A stretch of DNA of 64,000 nt from Proteus appendicitidis (GCF_030271835.1 NZ_CP127389.1:4041601-4105600); one strand, 5' to 3'. Shown: positions 1 to 11,244, counted from the stretch's first letter. Notes: generated by a model not told the origin, from the letters alone. A program made the numbers and translations.

Positions 1-897
1 GGCGCGTTAGAAAACACCATTGTTGTTGTTGCTTCTGCATCAGAATCAGCAGCGCTGCAATACCTAGCACCTTATTCTGGTTGCGCAATGGGTGAATACT
101 TCCGTGACCGTGGTGAAGATGCACTGATTATTTATGATGACCTGTCTAAACAGGCTGTCGCATACCGTCAAATTTCACTGTTACTTCGTCGTCCACCTGG
201 ACGTGAAGCATACCCTGGTGACGTTTTCTATCTGCACTCCCGTTTACTTGAGCGTGCTGCTCGCGTTAATGCTGAGTACGTAGAAGCATTCACTAATGGT
301 GAAGTTAAAGGTAAAACCGGCTCTCTGACTGCGTTACCTATTATCGAAACGCAAGCAGGGGACGTTTCTGCATTCGTTCCTACGAACGTAATCTCTATTA
401 CCGATGGTCAGATCTTCTTAGAATCTAACCTGTTTAACGCAGGTATCCGTCCAGCTGTTAACCCAGGGATCTCCGTATCTCGTGTTGGTGGTGCAGCTCA
501 GACTAAGATCATGAAGAAACTTTCTGGTGGTATCCGTACTGCTCTTGCGCAGTATCGTGAGCTGGCAGCATTCTCACAGTTCGCTTCCGATCTGGACGAT
601 GCTACCCGTAAACAATTGAACCACGGTCAGAAAGTGACTGAATTGCTGAAACAGAAACAGTACGAACCAATGTCTGTCGCACAACAGTCTTTATCACTGT
701 TTGCAGCAGAACGTGGTTATCTGGAAGATGTTGAAATTTCAAAAGTTGTGCCATTTGAAGCGGCTTTATTAGCTTATGCCTCTCGTGAACATGCTGATTT
801 ATTGAAAGAAATCAACCAGACTGGTACTTATAACGAAGAAATCGAAGCGAAGCTGAAAGGCGTGCTAGAAAACTTCAAAGCGACTCAGTCCTGGTAA
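1..897 (+). CDS. atpA: ATP synthase F1 subunit alpha, 3' part
   Basis: This is the C-terminal 298 residues of the alpha subunit of the F1 ATPase; the reading frame is open from base 1, so the 5' part lies outside the window. An internal methionine at base 88 is not the start, because conserved alpha-subunit sequence continues upstream of it. The visible part holds the end of the nucleotide-binding domain ([24 protein letters not shown]) and the helical C-terminal domain. The subunit forms the alpha3beta3 head with AtpD on the cytoplasmic face of the inner membrane. It is followed after 58 bases by atpG, as in the enterobacterial atpIBEFHAGDC operon. Full length in E. coli is 513 residues. Identification is certain. 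Confidence 0.98.
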   Translation, partial: GALENTIVVVASASESAALQYLAPYSGCAMGEYFRDRGEDALIIYDDLSKQAVAYRQISLLLRRPPGREAYPGDVFYLHSRLLERAARVNAEYVEAFTNGEVKGKTGSLTALPIIETQAGDVSAFVPTNVISITDGQIFLESNLFNAGIRPAVNPGISVSRVGGAAQTKIMKKLSGGIRTALAQYRELAAFSQFASDLDDATRKQLNHGQKVTELLKQKQYEPMSVAQQSLSLFAAERGYLEDVEISKVVPFEAALLAYASREHADLLKEINQTGTYNEEIEAKLKGVLENFKATQSW

Positions 898-955
898 TAA
901 CTATTCGGCCTAATAGTTAAACATTAGGCCGTCTGGTTCATGAGGAGAAGCAGAA

Positions 956-1819
956 ATGGCCGGCGCAAAAGAGATACGTTCGAAGATCGCCAGTGTGCAA
1001 AACACACAGAAGATCACTAAAGCGATGGAGATGGTCGCCGCGTCGAAAATGCGTAAAACGCAGGAACGCATGGCAGCCAGCCGTCCTTATGCAGAAACCA
1101 TGCGCAGTGTGATTGGTCACCTTGCGTTAGGGAATCTGGAATACAAACATCCATACCTCGAAGAGCGTGAAGTTAAACGTGTCGGGTACCTGGTTGTTTC
1201 GACCGACCGTGGTTTGTGTGGTGGTTTGAACATTAACTTGTTCAAAAAACTGCTGGCAGACATGAAAGAGTGGTCTGAAAAAGGTGTGCAGGTAGATTTA
1301 GCACTCATCGGTTCTAAAGCCGCTTCATTCTTTGGCTCAGTAGGCGGGAATGTGGTTGGTCAAGTAACGGGTATGGGTGATGATCCAAAACTGTCAGACC
1401 TTATCGGTCCAGTCAATATCATGTTGCAGGCTTATGACGAAGGTCGTTTAGATAAACTGTATGTGGTGGCAAATAAGTTCATCAATACCATGGCTCAAGA
1501 GCCTAAAATTCTTCAGGTTTTACCATTACCACCAGGTGATGATGAAGAGCTGAAAGAAAAATCTTGGGATTATCTGTACGAACCTGATCCTAAGGCGTTA
1601 CTGGATACTTTACTGCGTCGTTATATCGAATCGCAAGTTTACCAGAGCGTCGTAGAGAACTTAGCGAGTGAGCAGGCCGCCCGAATGGTCGCGATGAAAG
1701 CCGCTACAGATAACGGTGGTAACCTGATTAAAGAACTGCAATTGGTGTACAACAAAGCACGCCAAGCAAGCATTACTCAGGAACTTACAGAAATTGTGTC
1801 TGGTGCAGCCGCGGTATAA
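956..1819 (+). CDS. atpG: ATP synthase F1 subunit gamma
   Basis: The 287-residue gamma subunit is the rotor shaft of F1, coupling proton flow through Fo to catalysis at the beta subunits. The N-terminal helix ([20 protein letters not shown]) and the C-terminal helix ([14 protein letters not shown]) are the family's signature coiled-coil ends. Length equals that of the E. coli protein. The start is supported by the ribosome site GAGGAGAAG eight bases upstream. It lies between atpA and atpD in the standard order, with 34 bases to atpD. Confidence 0.98.
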   Translation: MAGAKEIRSKIASVQNTQKITKAMEMVAASKMRKTQERMAASRPYAETMRSVIGHLALGNLEYKHPYLEEREVKRVGYLVVSTDRGLCGGLNINLFKKLLADMKEWSEKGVQVDLALIGSKAASFFGSVGGNVVGQVTGMGDDPKLSDLIGPVNIMLQAYDEGRLDKLYVVANKFINTMAQEPKILQVLPLPPGDDEELKEKSWDYLYEPDPKALLDTLLRRYIESQVYQSVVENLASEQAARMVAMKAATDNGGNLIKELQLVYNKARQASITQELTEIVSGAAAV

Positions 1820-1826
1820 CAGCTAG

Positions 1827-3236
<1,410 letters not shown>

Positions 3237-3257
3237 TACGGCTGACGGGAGGTTGAT

Positions 3258-3674
3258 ATGGCCGATACATCGTTCCACCTGAAAGTTGTCAGCGCTGAAA
3301 AGCAGTTATATGACGGCGAAGTTAAACGAATTCAGGTAACAGGTAGCGAAGGTGAGCTGGGTATTTATCCGCAGCATACCCCGTTATTAACTGCCATAAA
3401 ACCGGGCATGGTACGTGTCGTAAAAACATCGGGCGAAGAAGAGGTTATCTACCTTTCAGGTGGTATTCTCGAAGTTCAGCCGACTGGCGTCATTGTACTG
3501 GCAGATACAGCTATCCGTGGTCGTGATTTGGATGAAGCGAAAGCGTTAGAATCTAAGCGTAAAGCTGAAGAACACATTCAATCCTCTCATGGTGATGTTG
3601 ATTATGCTCAAGCATCGGCAGAATTAGCCAAAGCGATTGCAAAACTACGTGTAATCGAATTGACTCGACGTTGA
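3258..3674 (+). CDS. atpC: ATP synthase F1 subunit epsilon
   Basis: The 138-residue epsilon subunit sits at the foot of the central stalk and inhibits ATP hydrolysis through its mobile C-terminal helices. The N-terminal beta-sandwich ([36 protein letters not shown]) and the C-terminal helical hairpin rich in Ala, Lys and Glu are visible. The start follows GGGAGG. It is the last gene of the atp operon and a strong intrinsic terminator begins about 20 bases after its stop. Confidence 0.98.
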   Translation: MADTSFHLKVVSAEKQLYDGEVKRIQVTGSEGELGIYPQHTPLLTAIKPGMVRVVKTSGEEEVIYLSGGILEVQPTGVIVLADTAIRGRDLDEAKALESKRKAEEHIQSSHGDVDYAQASAELAKAIAKLRVIELTRR

Positions 3675-3696
3675 TGTAAATAGGCAGTCTATGAAT

Positions 3697-3733
3697 AAAA
3701 AAGCCAGTTGGTTCTTCGCTAACTGGCTTTTTT
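3697..3733 (+). terminator. Intrinsic terminator of the atp operon
   Basis: A perfect 13-bp inverted repeat, AAAAAAGCCAGTT with AACTGGCTTTTTT, encloses an 11-base loop and ends in a T-run. It follows atpC by 22 bases, so glmU needs its own promoter in the roughly 90 bases after it. Confidence 0.93.
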
Positions 3734-3826
3734 GCGTCATGAAATATTTTGTGTGACGAAATATGTAGTATTATTTGGCATAAACAGGTTTACTTGCCAT
3801 TCTTTACGGGAGTTATCGGGTTAATT

Positions 3827-5200
3827 ATGTCTAATTCAGCTAAAAGCGTTGTTATTCTTGCTGCGGGAAAAGGCACCCGCATGTATTCACAGTTACCTAA
3901 AGTTCTTCATAAACTTGCGGGTAAATCCATGGTTCAACATGTGATTGATACTGCCAAGTCATTAGGCGCTCAACAAACACACCTTGTCTATGGGCATGGT
4001 GGTGAACTAATGAAAGAAAAATTAGGTTCACAACCCGTTAATTGGGTACTACAAGCAGAGCAACTAGGTACAGGTCACGCAATGCAACAAGCCGCGCCTT
4101 TCTTTGCTGATGATGAAGATATCCTGATGCTTTACGGTGATGTTCCACTTATCACCAAAGAAACGTTAGAACGTTTAATTGAAGTCAAACCAGAAGGCGG
4201 TATTGGTTTATTAACGGTTATTTTAGATAACCCAACGGGTTATGGTCGTATTGTTCGTGAAAATGGCGAAGTAACTGGCATTATCGAACAAAAAGATGCA
4301 TCTGAAGAACAACTCAAAATTACTGAAATCAACACGGGTATTTTAGTAGCAAACGGCGGTGATTTAAAACGTTGGTTAGGTAAGCTCAATAATAACAATG
4401 CACAAAAAGAGTATTACATTACTGACATTATCGCGTTAGCGTATAAAGAAGGTCGTAAAATTGAAACGGCTCACCCTCGTCGCCATAGTGAAATGGAAGG
4501 TGTGAATAACCGTTTACAACTGGCTGCATTAGAACGTATTTACCAAACAGAACAAGCTGAACGTTTATTATTAGAAGGCGTTATGTTGCTTGATCCTGCT
4601 CGTTTTGATTTACGTGGTACATTAACTCACGGTAAAGACGTCGTGATTGATACCAACGTGATTATTGAAGGTGATGTCACTTTAGGTAACAACGTTGAAA
4701 TTGGCACAGGGTGTGTCCTGAAAAACTGTGTGATTGGCGATAATTCTATTATTAGCCCTTATACGGTGATCGAGGATGCAAACTTAGCGCAAGAGTGTAC
4801 TGTCGGACCATTTGCACGCCTTCGTCCGGGAAGTGAATTAGCGGATAAAGCTCACGTTGGTAACTTTGTTGAGATGAAAAAAGCAAGCTTAGGTGTTGGT
4901 TCTAAAGCGGGTCATCTGACTTACTTAGGCGATACTGAAGTAGGCGCTAATGTTAATATCGGTGCAGGTACTATTACTTGTAACTACGATGGTGCGAATA
5001 AATCCAAAACAGTGATTGGTGATGATGTCTTTATTGGTTCAGATACCCAATTAGTTGCGCCAGTTACGGTTGCTAATGGTGCAACAATTGGTGCAGGAAC
5101 AACACTCACTAAAAACGTGAATGAAAACGAATTAGTGATCAGTCGAGTTAAACAAACTCATATCAGTGGATGGAAACGTCCAGTGAAGAAAAAACAATAA
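3827..5200 (+). CDS. glmU: Bifunctional GlcN-1-P acetyltransferase / UDP-GlcNAc pyrophosphorylase
   Basis: GlmU performs the last two steps to UDP-GlcNAc: acetylation of glucosamine-1-phosphate, then uridylylation. The N-terminal pyrophosphorylase domain carries the LAAGKGTRM nucleotide-binding loop; the C-terminal half is a left-handed beta helix with repeated hexapeptides ([33 protein letters not shown]). An ATG 26 codons upstream is in frame, but the protein from 3827 ([16 protein letters not shown]) aligns with the family start and gives 457 residues against 456 in E. coli, so the internal ATG was chosen. It supplies peptidoglycan and LPS precursors and precedes glmS as in other enterobacteria. 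Confidence 0.97.
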   Translation: MSNSAKSVVILAAGKGTRMYSQLPKVLHKLAGKSMVQHVIDTAKSLGAQQTHLVYGHGGELMKEKLGSQPVNWVLQAEQLGTGHAMQQAAPFFADDEDILMLYGDVPLITKETLERLIEVKPEGGIGLLTVILDNPTGYGRIVRENGEVTGIIEQKDASEEQLKITEINTGILVANGGDLKRWLGKLNNNNAQKEYYITDIIALAYKEGRKIETAHPRRHSEMEGVNNRLQLAALERIYQTEQAERLLLEGVMLLDPARFDLRGTLTHGKDVVIDTNVIIEGDVTLGNNVEIGTGCVLKNCVIGDNSIISPYTVIEDANLAQECTVGPFARLRPGSELADKAHVGNFVEMKKASLGVGSKAGHLTYLGDTEVGANVNIGAGTITCNYDGANKSKTVIGDDVFIGSDTQLVAPVTVANGATIGAGTTLTKNVNENELVISRVKQTHISGWKRPVKKKQ

Positions 5201-5204
5201 TTTT

Positions 5205-5241
5205 AAGAAAAGGGCGTATATTTCATTAGCGCCCTTTTCTT
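5205..5241 (+). terminator. Intrinsic terminator after glmU
   Basis: AAGAAAAGGGCG pairs perfectly with CGCCCTTTTCTT across a 13-base loop, four bases after the glmU stop. It suggests that glmS is mainly transcribed from its own promoter in the following 120 bases, or by read-through. Confidence 0.88.
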
Positions 5242-5360
5242 GTACGCTATTATTCTAAAAACAAAAAAATATCCCCGCTTTCTACAATGGCTTGGGGAAC
5301 AAACCAATCAGGTATAAGACATCCAAGTGCGAATAAACGCACAGTTTTAGGAATAACACA

Positions 5361-7187
5361 ATGTGTGGAATAGTAGGTGCAGTTGCACAACGCGATATCG
5401 CTGAAATCTTAATTGAAGGCTTACGTCGTTTAGAATACCGCGGTTATGATTCTGCGGGTTTAGCTGTTGTGGATAATGACTGTAAAATGACACGTCTGCG
5501 AGAAGCTGGCAAAGTACAAATGCTGGCAGAAGAGGCAGAAAAAACACAAGTGATTGGTGGTACAGGTATTGCTCATACACGTTGGGCAACACATGGTGAA
5601 CCTTGTGAAGATAATGCGCATCCTCATGTATCGGGTACGATTGCCGTTGTACATAATGGCATTATTGAAAACTACCAAGAACTGAAAGCAGAATTAATTA
5701 AAAAAGGGTATCAGTTTGCTTCTCAAACTGACACTGAAGTAATTGCTCACCTTGTTAACTGGGAACAGCGCCAAGGCGGTACATTACGTGAAGTTGTACA
5801 ACGCGTTATTCCTCAATTACGTGGTGCTTACGGTACCGTTATTATGGATAGCCGTACACCTGAGCTATTAGTTGCTGCTCGCTCTGGTAGCCCGCTGGTG
5901 GTAGGTCTTGGCGTCGGTGAAAACTTCCTTGCTTCTGACCAATTAGCTCTATTACCTGTTACTCGTCGCTTTATCTACCTTGAAGAAGGAGATATTGTCG
6001 AGGTCACTCGTCGCCATGTTCATATTTTTGATGTGAATGGCGAAGAAGTTGTGCGTGATACGATTGAATCAAATGTTCAATACGATGCTGGTGATAAAGG
6101 TGTTTACCGTCACTACATGCAAAAAGAGATCTATGAACAGCCTCTCGCGATTAAAAACACGCTTGAAGGTCGTTTAAAATCAGAAACGATTGATCTCAGT
6201 GAACTAGGATCTAAAGCTGAAGATATCTTATCTAAAGTTGAACATATTCAAATTGTCGCTTGTGGGACTTCTTATAATGCCGGTATGGTTTCACGTTATT
6301 GGTTTGAATCTTTAGCGGGTATTCCTTGTGATGTCGAAATTGCATCAGAATATCGCTACCGTAAACCAGCAACTCGCCGTAATAGCTTATTGATCACATT
6401 ATCTCAATCTGGTGAAACGGCTGATACATTGGCAGCTTTACGTTTATCTAAAGAGCTAGGATATTTATCATCACTGGCGATTTGTAACGTTGCTGGCTCT
6501 TCTTTAGTTCGTGAATCTGAATTTGTTTTAATGACTAAAGCGGGTGCTGAAATTGGTGTGGCATCAACTAAAGCATTTACCACACAGTTAACCGTTCTAT
6601 TAATGCTGGTGGCATATATGGGACGTATTAAAGGTTTCGCGACATTAGAGCAAGAAGTTTCAACGGCATTACACGCATTACCAAGCCGTATTGAAAGCAT
6701 GTTATCGAAAGATAAAGTGATTGAAGCGTTAGCTGAAGACTTCTCAGAAAAAAGCCATGCTTTATTCTTAGGTCGTGGCGACCAATACCCGATTGCGGTA
6801 GAAGGTGCATTAAAGCTAAAAGAGATCTCTTATATTCATGCAGAAGCTTATGCTGCGGGTGAATTAAAACATGGCCCATTAGCATTAATTGATGCGGATA
6901 TGCCAGTTATCATCATTGCGCCAAACAATGAATTATTAGAAAAATTAAAATCTAATATTGAAGAAGTGCGTGCGCGTGGTGGCTTACTGTATGTGTTTGC
7001 GGATCAAGATGCGGGCTTTGAAGAAAATGAAACGATGAAGTTAATTTCTTTACCTCATGTTGAAGAGCTTATCGCGCCTATTTTCTATACTGTACCATTA
7101 CAGTTGTTGTCTTATCATGTGGCGTTAATTAAAGGCACTGATGTAGACCAACCTCGTAACTTAGCAAAATCGGTTACAGTTGAATAA
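5361..7187 (+). CDS. glmS: Glutamine--fructose-6-phosphate aminotransferase
   Basis: GlmS makes glucosamine-6-phosphate from fructose-6-phosphate and glutamine, the committed step of amino-sugar synthesis. The N-terminal Ntn-type glutaminase begins CGIVGAV, with the nucleophile cysteine exposed after methionine removal. Two SIS domains follow (CGTSYNAG near 300, SQSGETADT near 350) and the C-terminal isomerase region carries the conserved [10 protein letters not shown]. The length of 608 residues fits the family (609 in E. coli). AGGA precedes the ATG. The last codons ([13 protein letters not shown]) are the highly conserved stretch that TnsD of Tn7 recognises. Confidence 0.98.
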   Translation: MCGIVGAVAQRDIAEILIEGLRRLEYRGYDSAGLAVVDNDCKMTRLREAGKVQMLAEEAEKTQVIGGTGIAHTRWATHGEPCEDNAHPHVSGTIAVVHNGIIENYQELKAELIKKGYQFASQTDTEVIAHLVNWEQRQGGTLREVVQRVIPQLRGAYGTVIMDSRTPELLVAARSGSPLVVGLGVGENFLASDQLALLPVTRRFIYLEEGDIVEVTRRHVHIFDVNGEEVVRDTIESNVQYDAGDKGVYRHYMQKEIYEQPLAIKNTLEGRLKSETIDLSELGSKAEDILSKVEHIQIVACGTSYNAGMVSRYWFESLAGIPCDVEIASEYRYRKPATRRNSLLITLSQSGETADTLAALRLSKELGYLSSLAICNVAGSSLVRESEFVLMTKAGAEIGVASTKAFTTQLTVLLMLVAYMGRIKGFATLEQEVSTALHALPSRIESMLSKDKVIEALAEDFSEKSHALFLGRGDQYPIAVEGALKLKEISYIHAEAYAAGELKHGPLALIDADMPVIIIAPNNELLEKLKSNIEEVRARGGLLYVFADQDAGFEENETMKLISLPHVEELIAPIFYTVPLQLLSYHVALIKGTDVDQPRNLAKSVTVE

Positions 7188-7215
7188 ATAAAGTTAAAGT
7201 TAGCTTTATTCTAAA
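7145..7215 (+). other. Presumed Tn7 attachment region (attTn7), unoccupied
   Basis: The final codons of glmS, whose DNA is the established target of the Tn7 protein TnsD, are intact. Insertion in other species falls about 25 bases beyond the glmS stop, here near 7210. No transposon end or tns gene is present; the normal glmS terminator follows at once, so the site appears empty. Confidence 0.55.
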
Positions 7216-7255
7216 AAAAACCAGTTATGCTGTAAAAAGCAGGCTGGTTTTTTTT
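7213..7255 (+). terminator. Intrinsic terminator after glmS
   Basis: An A-run followed by CCAG pairs with CTGG followed by eight T residues (AAAAAAAACCAG / CTGGTTTTTTTT) around a 19-base loop. It sits 26 bases after the glmS stop. Confidence 0.85.
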
Positions 7256-7377
7256 ATGCCTAAAAAATAAAACTCTGCCCGTAAATCGATAACAGGCAGA
7301 GGAAAATAGCACCATCGGAGAGATATATTGCTATTAAAACAACACAACAGTAAGAACAAAACGAAGTAAGAAAAGAA

Positions 7378-7824
7378 CTAGTTGTAAGACTTAAATAGAG
7401 ATTGGTTACCTGATTTATCAAAGGCGATCACTTGGTAAGGCTCTTTGTAATCACCTGCATACATACCTAAACTACCTGCTGGCATTCCTGCAACCGCAAT
7501 ACCCGATTTAGATTTATCCACTAAGTTGATATTTTTTAAGCTATCGACAGGGATATGCCCAACTAAATCTTTACCTTGATAAGTCGCAAAGTGGCAACTT
7601 AATAAATTATTGGGTACACCTGCTTGTTGATATTTTTCCATTAATTGTGTTTCTGAAACAATATTCACTTTAATGTTAAAACCGGCTTCTTTCATACCAT
7701 CAGCCCATAACGTACAGCATCCACAACTCTCTGTTTTATAAACCTCAACAATATTATTAGAAGCATAAGCTGTACTTGTAAAAGCAGAGATTGCAATGAC
7801 AGAAGGCAGTAATAATTTTTTCAT
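7378..7824 (-). CDS. DUF411 family periplasmic metal-binding protein
   Basis: This 148-residue protein starts with a Sec signal peptide (MKKLLLPSVIAISAFTSTAYA). The mature part carries a CGCC cluster at residues 34-37 and a Cys-His pair at 77-78, followed by the GMPAGSLGM segment typical of DUF411. The family often occurs with copper or heavy-metal resistance genes and is thought to bind metal in the periplasm; no metal-efflux gene is beside it here. It is transcribed alone, converging on glmS. The start follows an AAGGAA ribosome site. Metal specificity cannot be read from the sequence. Confidence 0.8.
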   Translation of the reverse strand: MKKLLLPSVIAISAFTSTAYASNNIVEVYKTESCGCCTLWADGMKEAGFNIKVNIVSETQLMEKYQQAGVPNNLLSCHFATYQGKDLVGHIPVDSLKNINLVDKSKSGIAVAGMPAGSLGMYAGDYKEPYQVIAFDKSGNQSLFKSYN

Positions 7825-8008
7825 TGTTCATTCCTTTTATTAAGTTGATAGACGAAACACTAATCTTTCCCCCTACTGGAAGGTCAATTTAATTAAGGTA
7901 TAAACGCGTAGAGTTTTGTAAAAAAATATTTATAGAAAACAAAGATATAAATAATACTTTGCTGACCCTTTTTTGATGCTTTTCGGGAATATAACCCGAT
8001 ATAAAAAG

Positions 8009-8030
8009 AAAAAAGCCTGCATAGCAGGCT
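8009..8030 (-). terminator. Terminator-like hairpin
   Basis: AGCCTGC and GCAGGCT form a perfect 7-bp stem with a 3-base loop; on the minus strand it is followed by a T-rich run. No gene immediately precedes it, so it may close a short unannotated transcript or be a remnant. Confidence 0.5.
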
Positions 8031-8139
8031 CAAAATGGAGAAAACAGGGTAAACGTAGAGTTGAGGGTATCTCATTAAGTTAAATCACCTCTTGCGAAGA
8101 GTATTTGTGCTTTAACTTTAAATTACTATAAACCTAAAC

Positions 8140-8154
8140 TTAACCTGAGGTTAA
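8140..8154. promoter_or_regulatory. Perfect 15-bp palindrome, operator candidate
   Basis: TTAACCTGAGGTTAA is perfectly symmetrical about its central G. On the minus strand it overlaps a possible -35 and is followed 18 bases later by TATAGT, so it could be an operator of the dyad type used by MerR-family metal regulators. No regulator gene is adjacent; the DUF411 gene lies downstream on that strand about 315 bases away. The function is inferred from symmetry only. Confidence 0.35.
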
Positions 8155-8220
8155 AGCGGAGAAATTTGTATAAAGGGTCCAAATTTATTGATTAAACTAA
8201 AATATAAAAAAGTAAAAAAT

Positions 8221-8253
8221 AAAAAGCTAATATATTTCAATATATTAGCTTTT
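8221..8253 (-). terminator. Intrinsic terminator of the OB-fold gene
   Basis: AAAGCTAATATATT pairs perfectly with AATATATTAGCTTT over a 2-base loop, with T-runs possible on either strand. It lies 35 bases beyond the stop of the minus-strand gene at 8288. Confidence 0.75.
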
Positions 8254-8287
8254 ATAATAAACAGACTATGTTTAATTTAAATACAAA

Positions 8288-8695
8288 TTATTTGATAATG
8301 GTAATTTGTTTTACGTCGATCTCAGTACTTGTCCATTCTTTATCAACTTTACCTTCAATTCTGACGGTATTATCTGGTGTAACTGTTTGTCCACGCCATC
8401 TTTTATTGTCGATATCCACATTGATACCGCCAGTGCTGTCTTCAAAAACATACAGCTCATCACCAATTTTCTTGGTAATTTTGCCCGTTAAGATAACCCA
8501 AGTGTCATCGGAAAGATCTTTTGCTTTTGCAACAGTGGTTTCGCTAATGGAAGGACCTTTAAATCCCCCTTGATCTGCACTTGATTGGATAGTGCCTTGA
8601 GGAGAAACAAAACCACCATTATTATGAGATGTTGTATTGGCTTGAGATGCAAAAGCCAACGTACTACCAATTAATAATACAAGAATTTTTTTCAT
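8288..8695 (-). CDS. YgiW/YdeI-family OB-fold stress protein
   Basis: This is a 135-residue periplasmic protein with a signal peptide (MKKILVLLIGSTLAFASQA) and a C-terminal BOF (bacterial OB-fold) domain. The domain signature is DDTWVILTGKITKKIGDELYVFED, then the conserved GGINVDIDNKRWRG and a final DVKQITI strand. Relatives YgiW and YdeI in E. coli and Salmonella are periplasmic and linked to peroxide, metal and antimicrobial-peptide tolerance. The gene stands alone with its own terminator. The family is clear; the ligand is not. Confidence 0.85.
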   Translation of the reverse strand: MKKILVLLIGSTLAFASQANTTSHNNGGFVSPQGTIQSSADQGGFKGPSISETTVAKAKDLSDDTWVILTGKITKKIGDELYVFEDSTGGINVDIDNKRWRGQTVTPDNTVRIEGKVDKEWTSTEIDVKQITIIK

Positions 8696-9054
8696 ATCAA
8701 GCTCGCTTTTTGGTTAAAATATAACTAATTATGGTACTTATTTTATTTCAGTTTTATATATAAAAAAGTATGTAAAAGTAAATCTAGGTATTAATGTATC
8801 AAATGATTGATGGTGTGATTTAAAAGCCAGAGTTATATTTTATAGTGTTGTTTTTTCCAATATAAGTATCTATCACTAAAGACTTCTTTTCTTTAAGTTA
8901 AATCCTCTAGTTATTTCCCCTTAGGATCAGTGTAGACCGTTATTCAAATATATACCCTGTAGGATCATTGTTTTTAGATGTATTACCTCTTATCATCCAG
9001 CGCCTTCAAATTTTTTTTAATTTTCCCCTATTATTTTTAGAGGTTTTAGGTTTT
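8696..9054. other. Intergenic region between divergent genes
   Basis: This 359-base gap must hold the promoters of the minus-strand OB-fold gene and of satP. It is AT-rich. I could not single out a promoter or operator with confidence, and no reading frame with a ribosome site is present. Confidence 0.5.
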
Positions 9055-9618
9055 ATGACTAACGAACGCATTGCCAATCCGGGTCCATTAGGTTTAATGG
9101 GTTTTGGTATGACAACGATTTTGTTGAACATACATAATGCCGGTTTTTTCCCCGTAGTCTCAGTCATTATGAGTATGGGAATTTTTTATGGTGGGATCGC
9201 ACAAGTTATTGCTGGAATTTTTGAGTTCAAAAAAGGCAATACTTTTGGAGCCACTGCATTTACCTCTTACGGCTTTTTTTGGGTAACATTGGTCGGAATT
9301 TGGTTATTACCCGTGATGGGCTTAAGTGAACCCACAACACCTCTCTTTTTAGGTGTATTTTTAGCGTTATGGGGAATTTTTACCTTTTTCATGTTTATTG
9401 GCACATTAAAAGCCAATAGAGCACTCCAGTTTGTCTTTTTAAGTCTGACCATTTTATTTGCATTACTGGCGATAGGAAATATCACAGGTAATGCACTGAT
9501 TTTAAAAATTGCAGGTTTTGAAGGTATTATTTGTGGTGCCAGTGCTTTTTATCTTGCAATGGCTGAAGTATTAAATGAGATGTATGGCAGAACAATACTG
9601 CCAATTGGTCACAAGTAA
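9055..9618 (+). CDS. satP: Acetate/succinate:proton symporter, SatP (YaaH) family
   Basis: This 187-residue inner-membrane protein belongs to the GPR1/FUN34/YaaH family; E. coli SatP has 188 residues and imports acetate and succinate with protons. The family motif NPGPLGLMGFGMTT is at residues 7-20, and six hydrophobic segments follow, including the GGIAQVIAGIFEFKKGNTF stretch. An in-frame ATG at 8968 would add 29 hydrophobic residues, but 9055 has an AGAGG/TTAGG ribosome site and puts the family motif at its normal position. It converges on the rhomboid gene. Confidence 0.9.
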   Translation: MTNERIANPGPLGLMGFGMTTILLNIHNAGFFPVVSVIMSMGIFYGGIAQVIAGIFEFKKGNTFGATAFTSYGFFWVTLVGIWLLPVMGLSEPTTPLFLGVFLALWGIFTFFMFIGTLKANRALQFVFLSLTILFALLAIGNITGNALILKIAGFEGIICGASAFYLAMAEVLNEMYGRTILPIGHK

Positions 9619-9630
9619 CCGCTTTATAAA

Positions 9631-9652
9631 GAAGTGGCTATTTAGCCACTTC
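9631..9652. terminator. Hairpin between satP and the rhomboid gene
   Basis: GAAGTGGCTA and TAGCCACTTC form a perfect 10-bp stem with a 2-base loop. It overlaps the end of the convergent rhomboid gene and probably stops transcription from both sides, although neither side has a full T-run. Confidence 0.5.
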
Positions 9653-10222
9653 TACTACTTGGCTTTTACGGCGTATTAATTTTCTTGCGCACCATGCATA
9701 AAGTAACCCGGCAACGACACCGGAAATATGTGATTCTGTTGATACACCTAATTGTCCCGGAATTAAACCATATGCCATTGATCCGTAATAGAATAGAACA
9801 AAGAGTGCAATAACAATATCGATTATTTTATGCCGAGTAAAAGCGTGAGCAATAAGTAAAGACCATAATCCAAAAATCCACCCACTTGCACCAACATGAA
9901 TAGCATTTCGTCCAAAAATCCAAACTAATAAACCGCTTACGATAATAATAAATATGCTGGATAGCACATATTCTCGTAGAGATTGTGTCATGGATAAAAA
10001 GCTAAGAATAAGAAACGGGAGTAGGTTACTAAATAGATGGGACCAAGATCCATGAATGAAAGGCGCGATAAAAATACCAATTAAACCTTCACCCGTTCTT
10101 GGAATAATCCCCCATTGGAAAAGAGATATGGGGAATAGTGAGTTAATAAGTTGAAGTAAGACTAATATGATAGTTAACCCGCCAAGAAAGGTGAGCCTTT
10201 TTTTAAACCAAACTTTATTCAT
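9638..10222 (-). CDS. Rhomboid-family intramembrane serine protease
   Basis: This 194-residue polytopic protein carries the rhomboid catalytic dyad: serine in GASG (residue about 113) and histidine in ESHISG (about 165). A conserved early His-rich segment, HGSWSHLFSN, is at about 57-66. Six hydrophobic segments are visible. Rhomboids cleave membrane proteins inside the bilayer; in Providencia the rhomboid AarA activates TatA, but that homologue is longer and I do not claim orthology. The gene is transcribed on its own; its substrate is unknown. Confidence 0.85.
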   Translation of the reverse strand: MNKVWFKKRLTFLGGLTIILVLLQLINSLFPISLFQWGIIPRTGEGLIGIFIAPFIHGSWSHLFSNLLPFLILSFLSMTQSLREYVLSSIFIIIVSGLLVWIFGRNAIHVGASGWIFGLWSLLIAHAFTRHKIIDIVIALFVLFYYGSMAYGLIPGQLGVSTESHISGVVAGLLYAWCARKLIRRKSQVVEVAK

Positions 10223-10289
10223 AACATAGCCTTAATAATGTGATGCCGTTGATAAAACACTATAACGCTATAACTATAAATATAAATAG

Positions 10290-10327
10290 AAGAGCCTCTA
10301 ATAAAAAAAGAAGAAAGGCTCTTTTTT
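10290..10327 (-). terminator. Terminator of nagK
   Basis: AAGAGCCT pairs with AGGCTCTT across an A-rich 18-base loop just beyond the nagK stop. Read on the minus strand the tail is only moderately T-rich; on the plus strand it is followed by TTTT. Confidence 0.65.
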
Positions 10328-10332
10328 ATTTA

Positions 10333-11244
10333 TTAGTCTAATAAATTAAGGCAAGCAGCTCCACGAGCGCCACCTGCATCACCATGACGTGCTTTTTCTA
10401 TTGCTGGAATTTGTGCATTTCCATAGACACAGTGTGAGAGATATTCGGGCAATTGATCATACAGTGCATTAAATTGTGATAATCCACCACCAACAACAAT
10501 TAAATGTGGATCAAGCACAGTAAGAATATTACTTAGATAAATGGCTAACACTTTCATATAACGATCAACGTGTTCTTCAGTTTTCTTATCTCCAGCATAG
10601 TATTGCTCAACAATATCAACAGCTCTTTTAGGAGTGTGATTGAAGGCCTTATACATACGTTCAAAACCACGACCAGATAAATAAGTTTCAAAACACGCTT
10701 TTTTGCCACAACCGCAGATAATTTTTGGCATTGTTTCGCCAATCACGTTATCTGCGTCCACATTCAGATTCATATGCCCAATTTCACCGGCAATTCCATT
10801 CTTGCCAGACAATACTTTGCCATCAATAACAAAACCGCCACCAACACCAGTGCCTAAAATAAGTCCAAGTACAGAAGGATGGTGACGAAATTCGGGGTCC
10901 CATGCTTCCGATAAGGCAAAGCAGTTGGCATCATTTTCAACTTTAACCGGTCTATTGAGTATATGTGCAAGATCGTGAACCATAGGCTTGTATTTCGCTG
11001 CTGGAACATTAGTGGTAAATACTGTTCCTTCTTTTGCATTAACAATACCAGGAACACCAACCCCGATTTTTCCTCTACATCCTAATTCAATGTCAGCTTC
11101 TAAGGTCAGTTCCTTAAAAACATTCAATAATGCCGGATAATCATTTTTAGGTGTAGGAACTCGTTTTTGCCACACTTGAGTCAGATCTTTATCAAAAACG
11201 GCAAGCTCTATTTTTGTGCCGCCCATATCAAAACCATAATACAT
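10333..11244 (-). CDS. nagK: N-acetyl-D-glucosamine kinase
   Basis: NagK phosphorylates GlcNAc recovered from the cell wall, returning it to amino-sugar metabolism. The 303-residue length equals the E. coli enzyme. ROK-family marks are the N-terminal phosphate loop DMGGTKIELAVFD, the ENDANCFALSEAW segment with the catalytic aspartate, LGTGVGGGFV, and the zinc-binding CGCGKKACFETYLSGRG. It is a single gene with its own terminator. Confidence 0.93.
   Translation of the reverse strand: MYYGFDMGGTKIELAVFDKDLTQVWQKRVPTPKNDYPALLNVFKELTLEADIELGCRGKIGVGVPGIVNAKEGTVFTTNVPAAKYKPMVHDLAHILNRPVKVENDANCFALSEAWDPEFRHHPSVLGLILGTGVGGGFVIDGKVLSGKNGIAGEIGHMNLNVDADNVIGETMPKIICGCGKKACFETYLSGRGFERMYKAFNHTPKRAVDIVEQYYAGDKKTEEHVDRYMKVLAIYLSNILTVLDPHLIVVGGGLSQFNALYDQLPEYLSHCVYGNAQIPAIEKARHGDAGGARGAACLNLLD

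Larger units (their letters stand above)
7825..8287. other. Intergenic stretch with palindrome and terminator-like hairpins
   Basis: This 463-base AT-rich gap separates two minus-strand genes. It contains a terminator-like hairpin (8014-8030), a 15-bp palindrome (8140-8154) and the terminator of the upstream OB-fold gene (8221-8253). No convincing coding sequence is present; a 60-codon frame at 7893-8075 has no ribosome site and no plausible composition. Confidence 0.6.

Noticed and set aside
3749..3826. 26-codon N-terminal extension of glmU
   Set aside because: It has no similarity to the family, overlaps the promoter region after the atp terminator, and the internal ATG matches the usual GlmU start.
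7893..8075. 60-codon minus-strand open frame between two genes
   Set aside because: No ribosome site, biased low-complexity hydrophobic content, and it crosses a terminator-like hairpin.
8968..9054. 29-codon N-terminal extension of satP
   Set aside because: The downstream ATG has a ribosome site and gives the family length; the extension lacks both.
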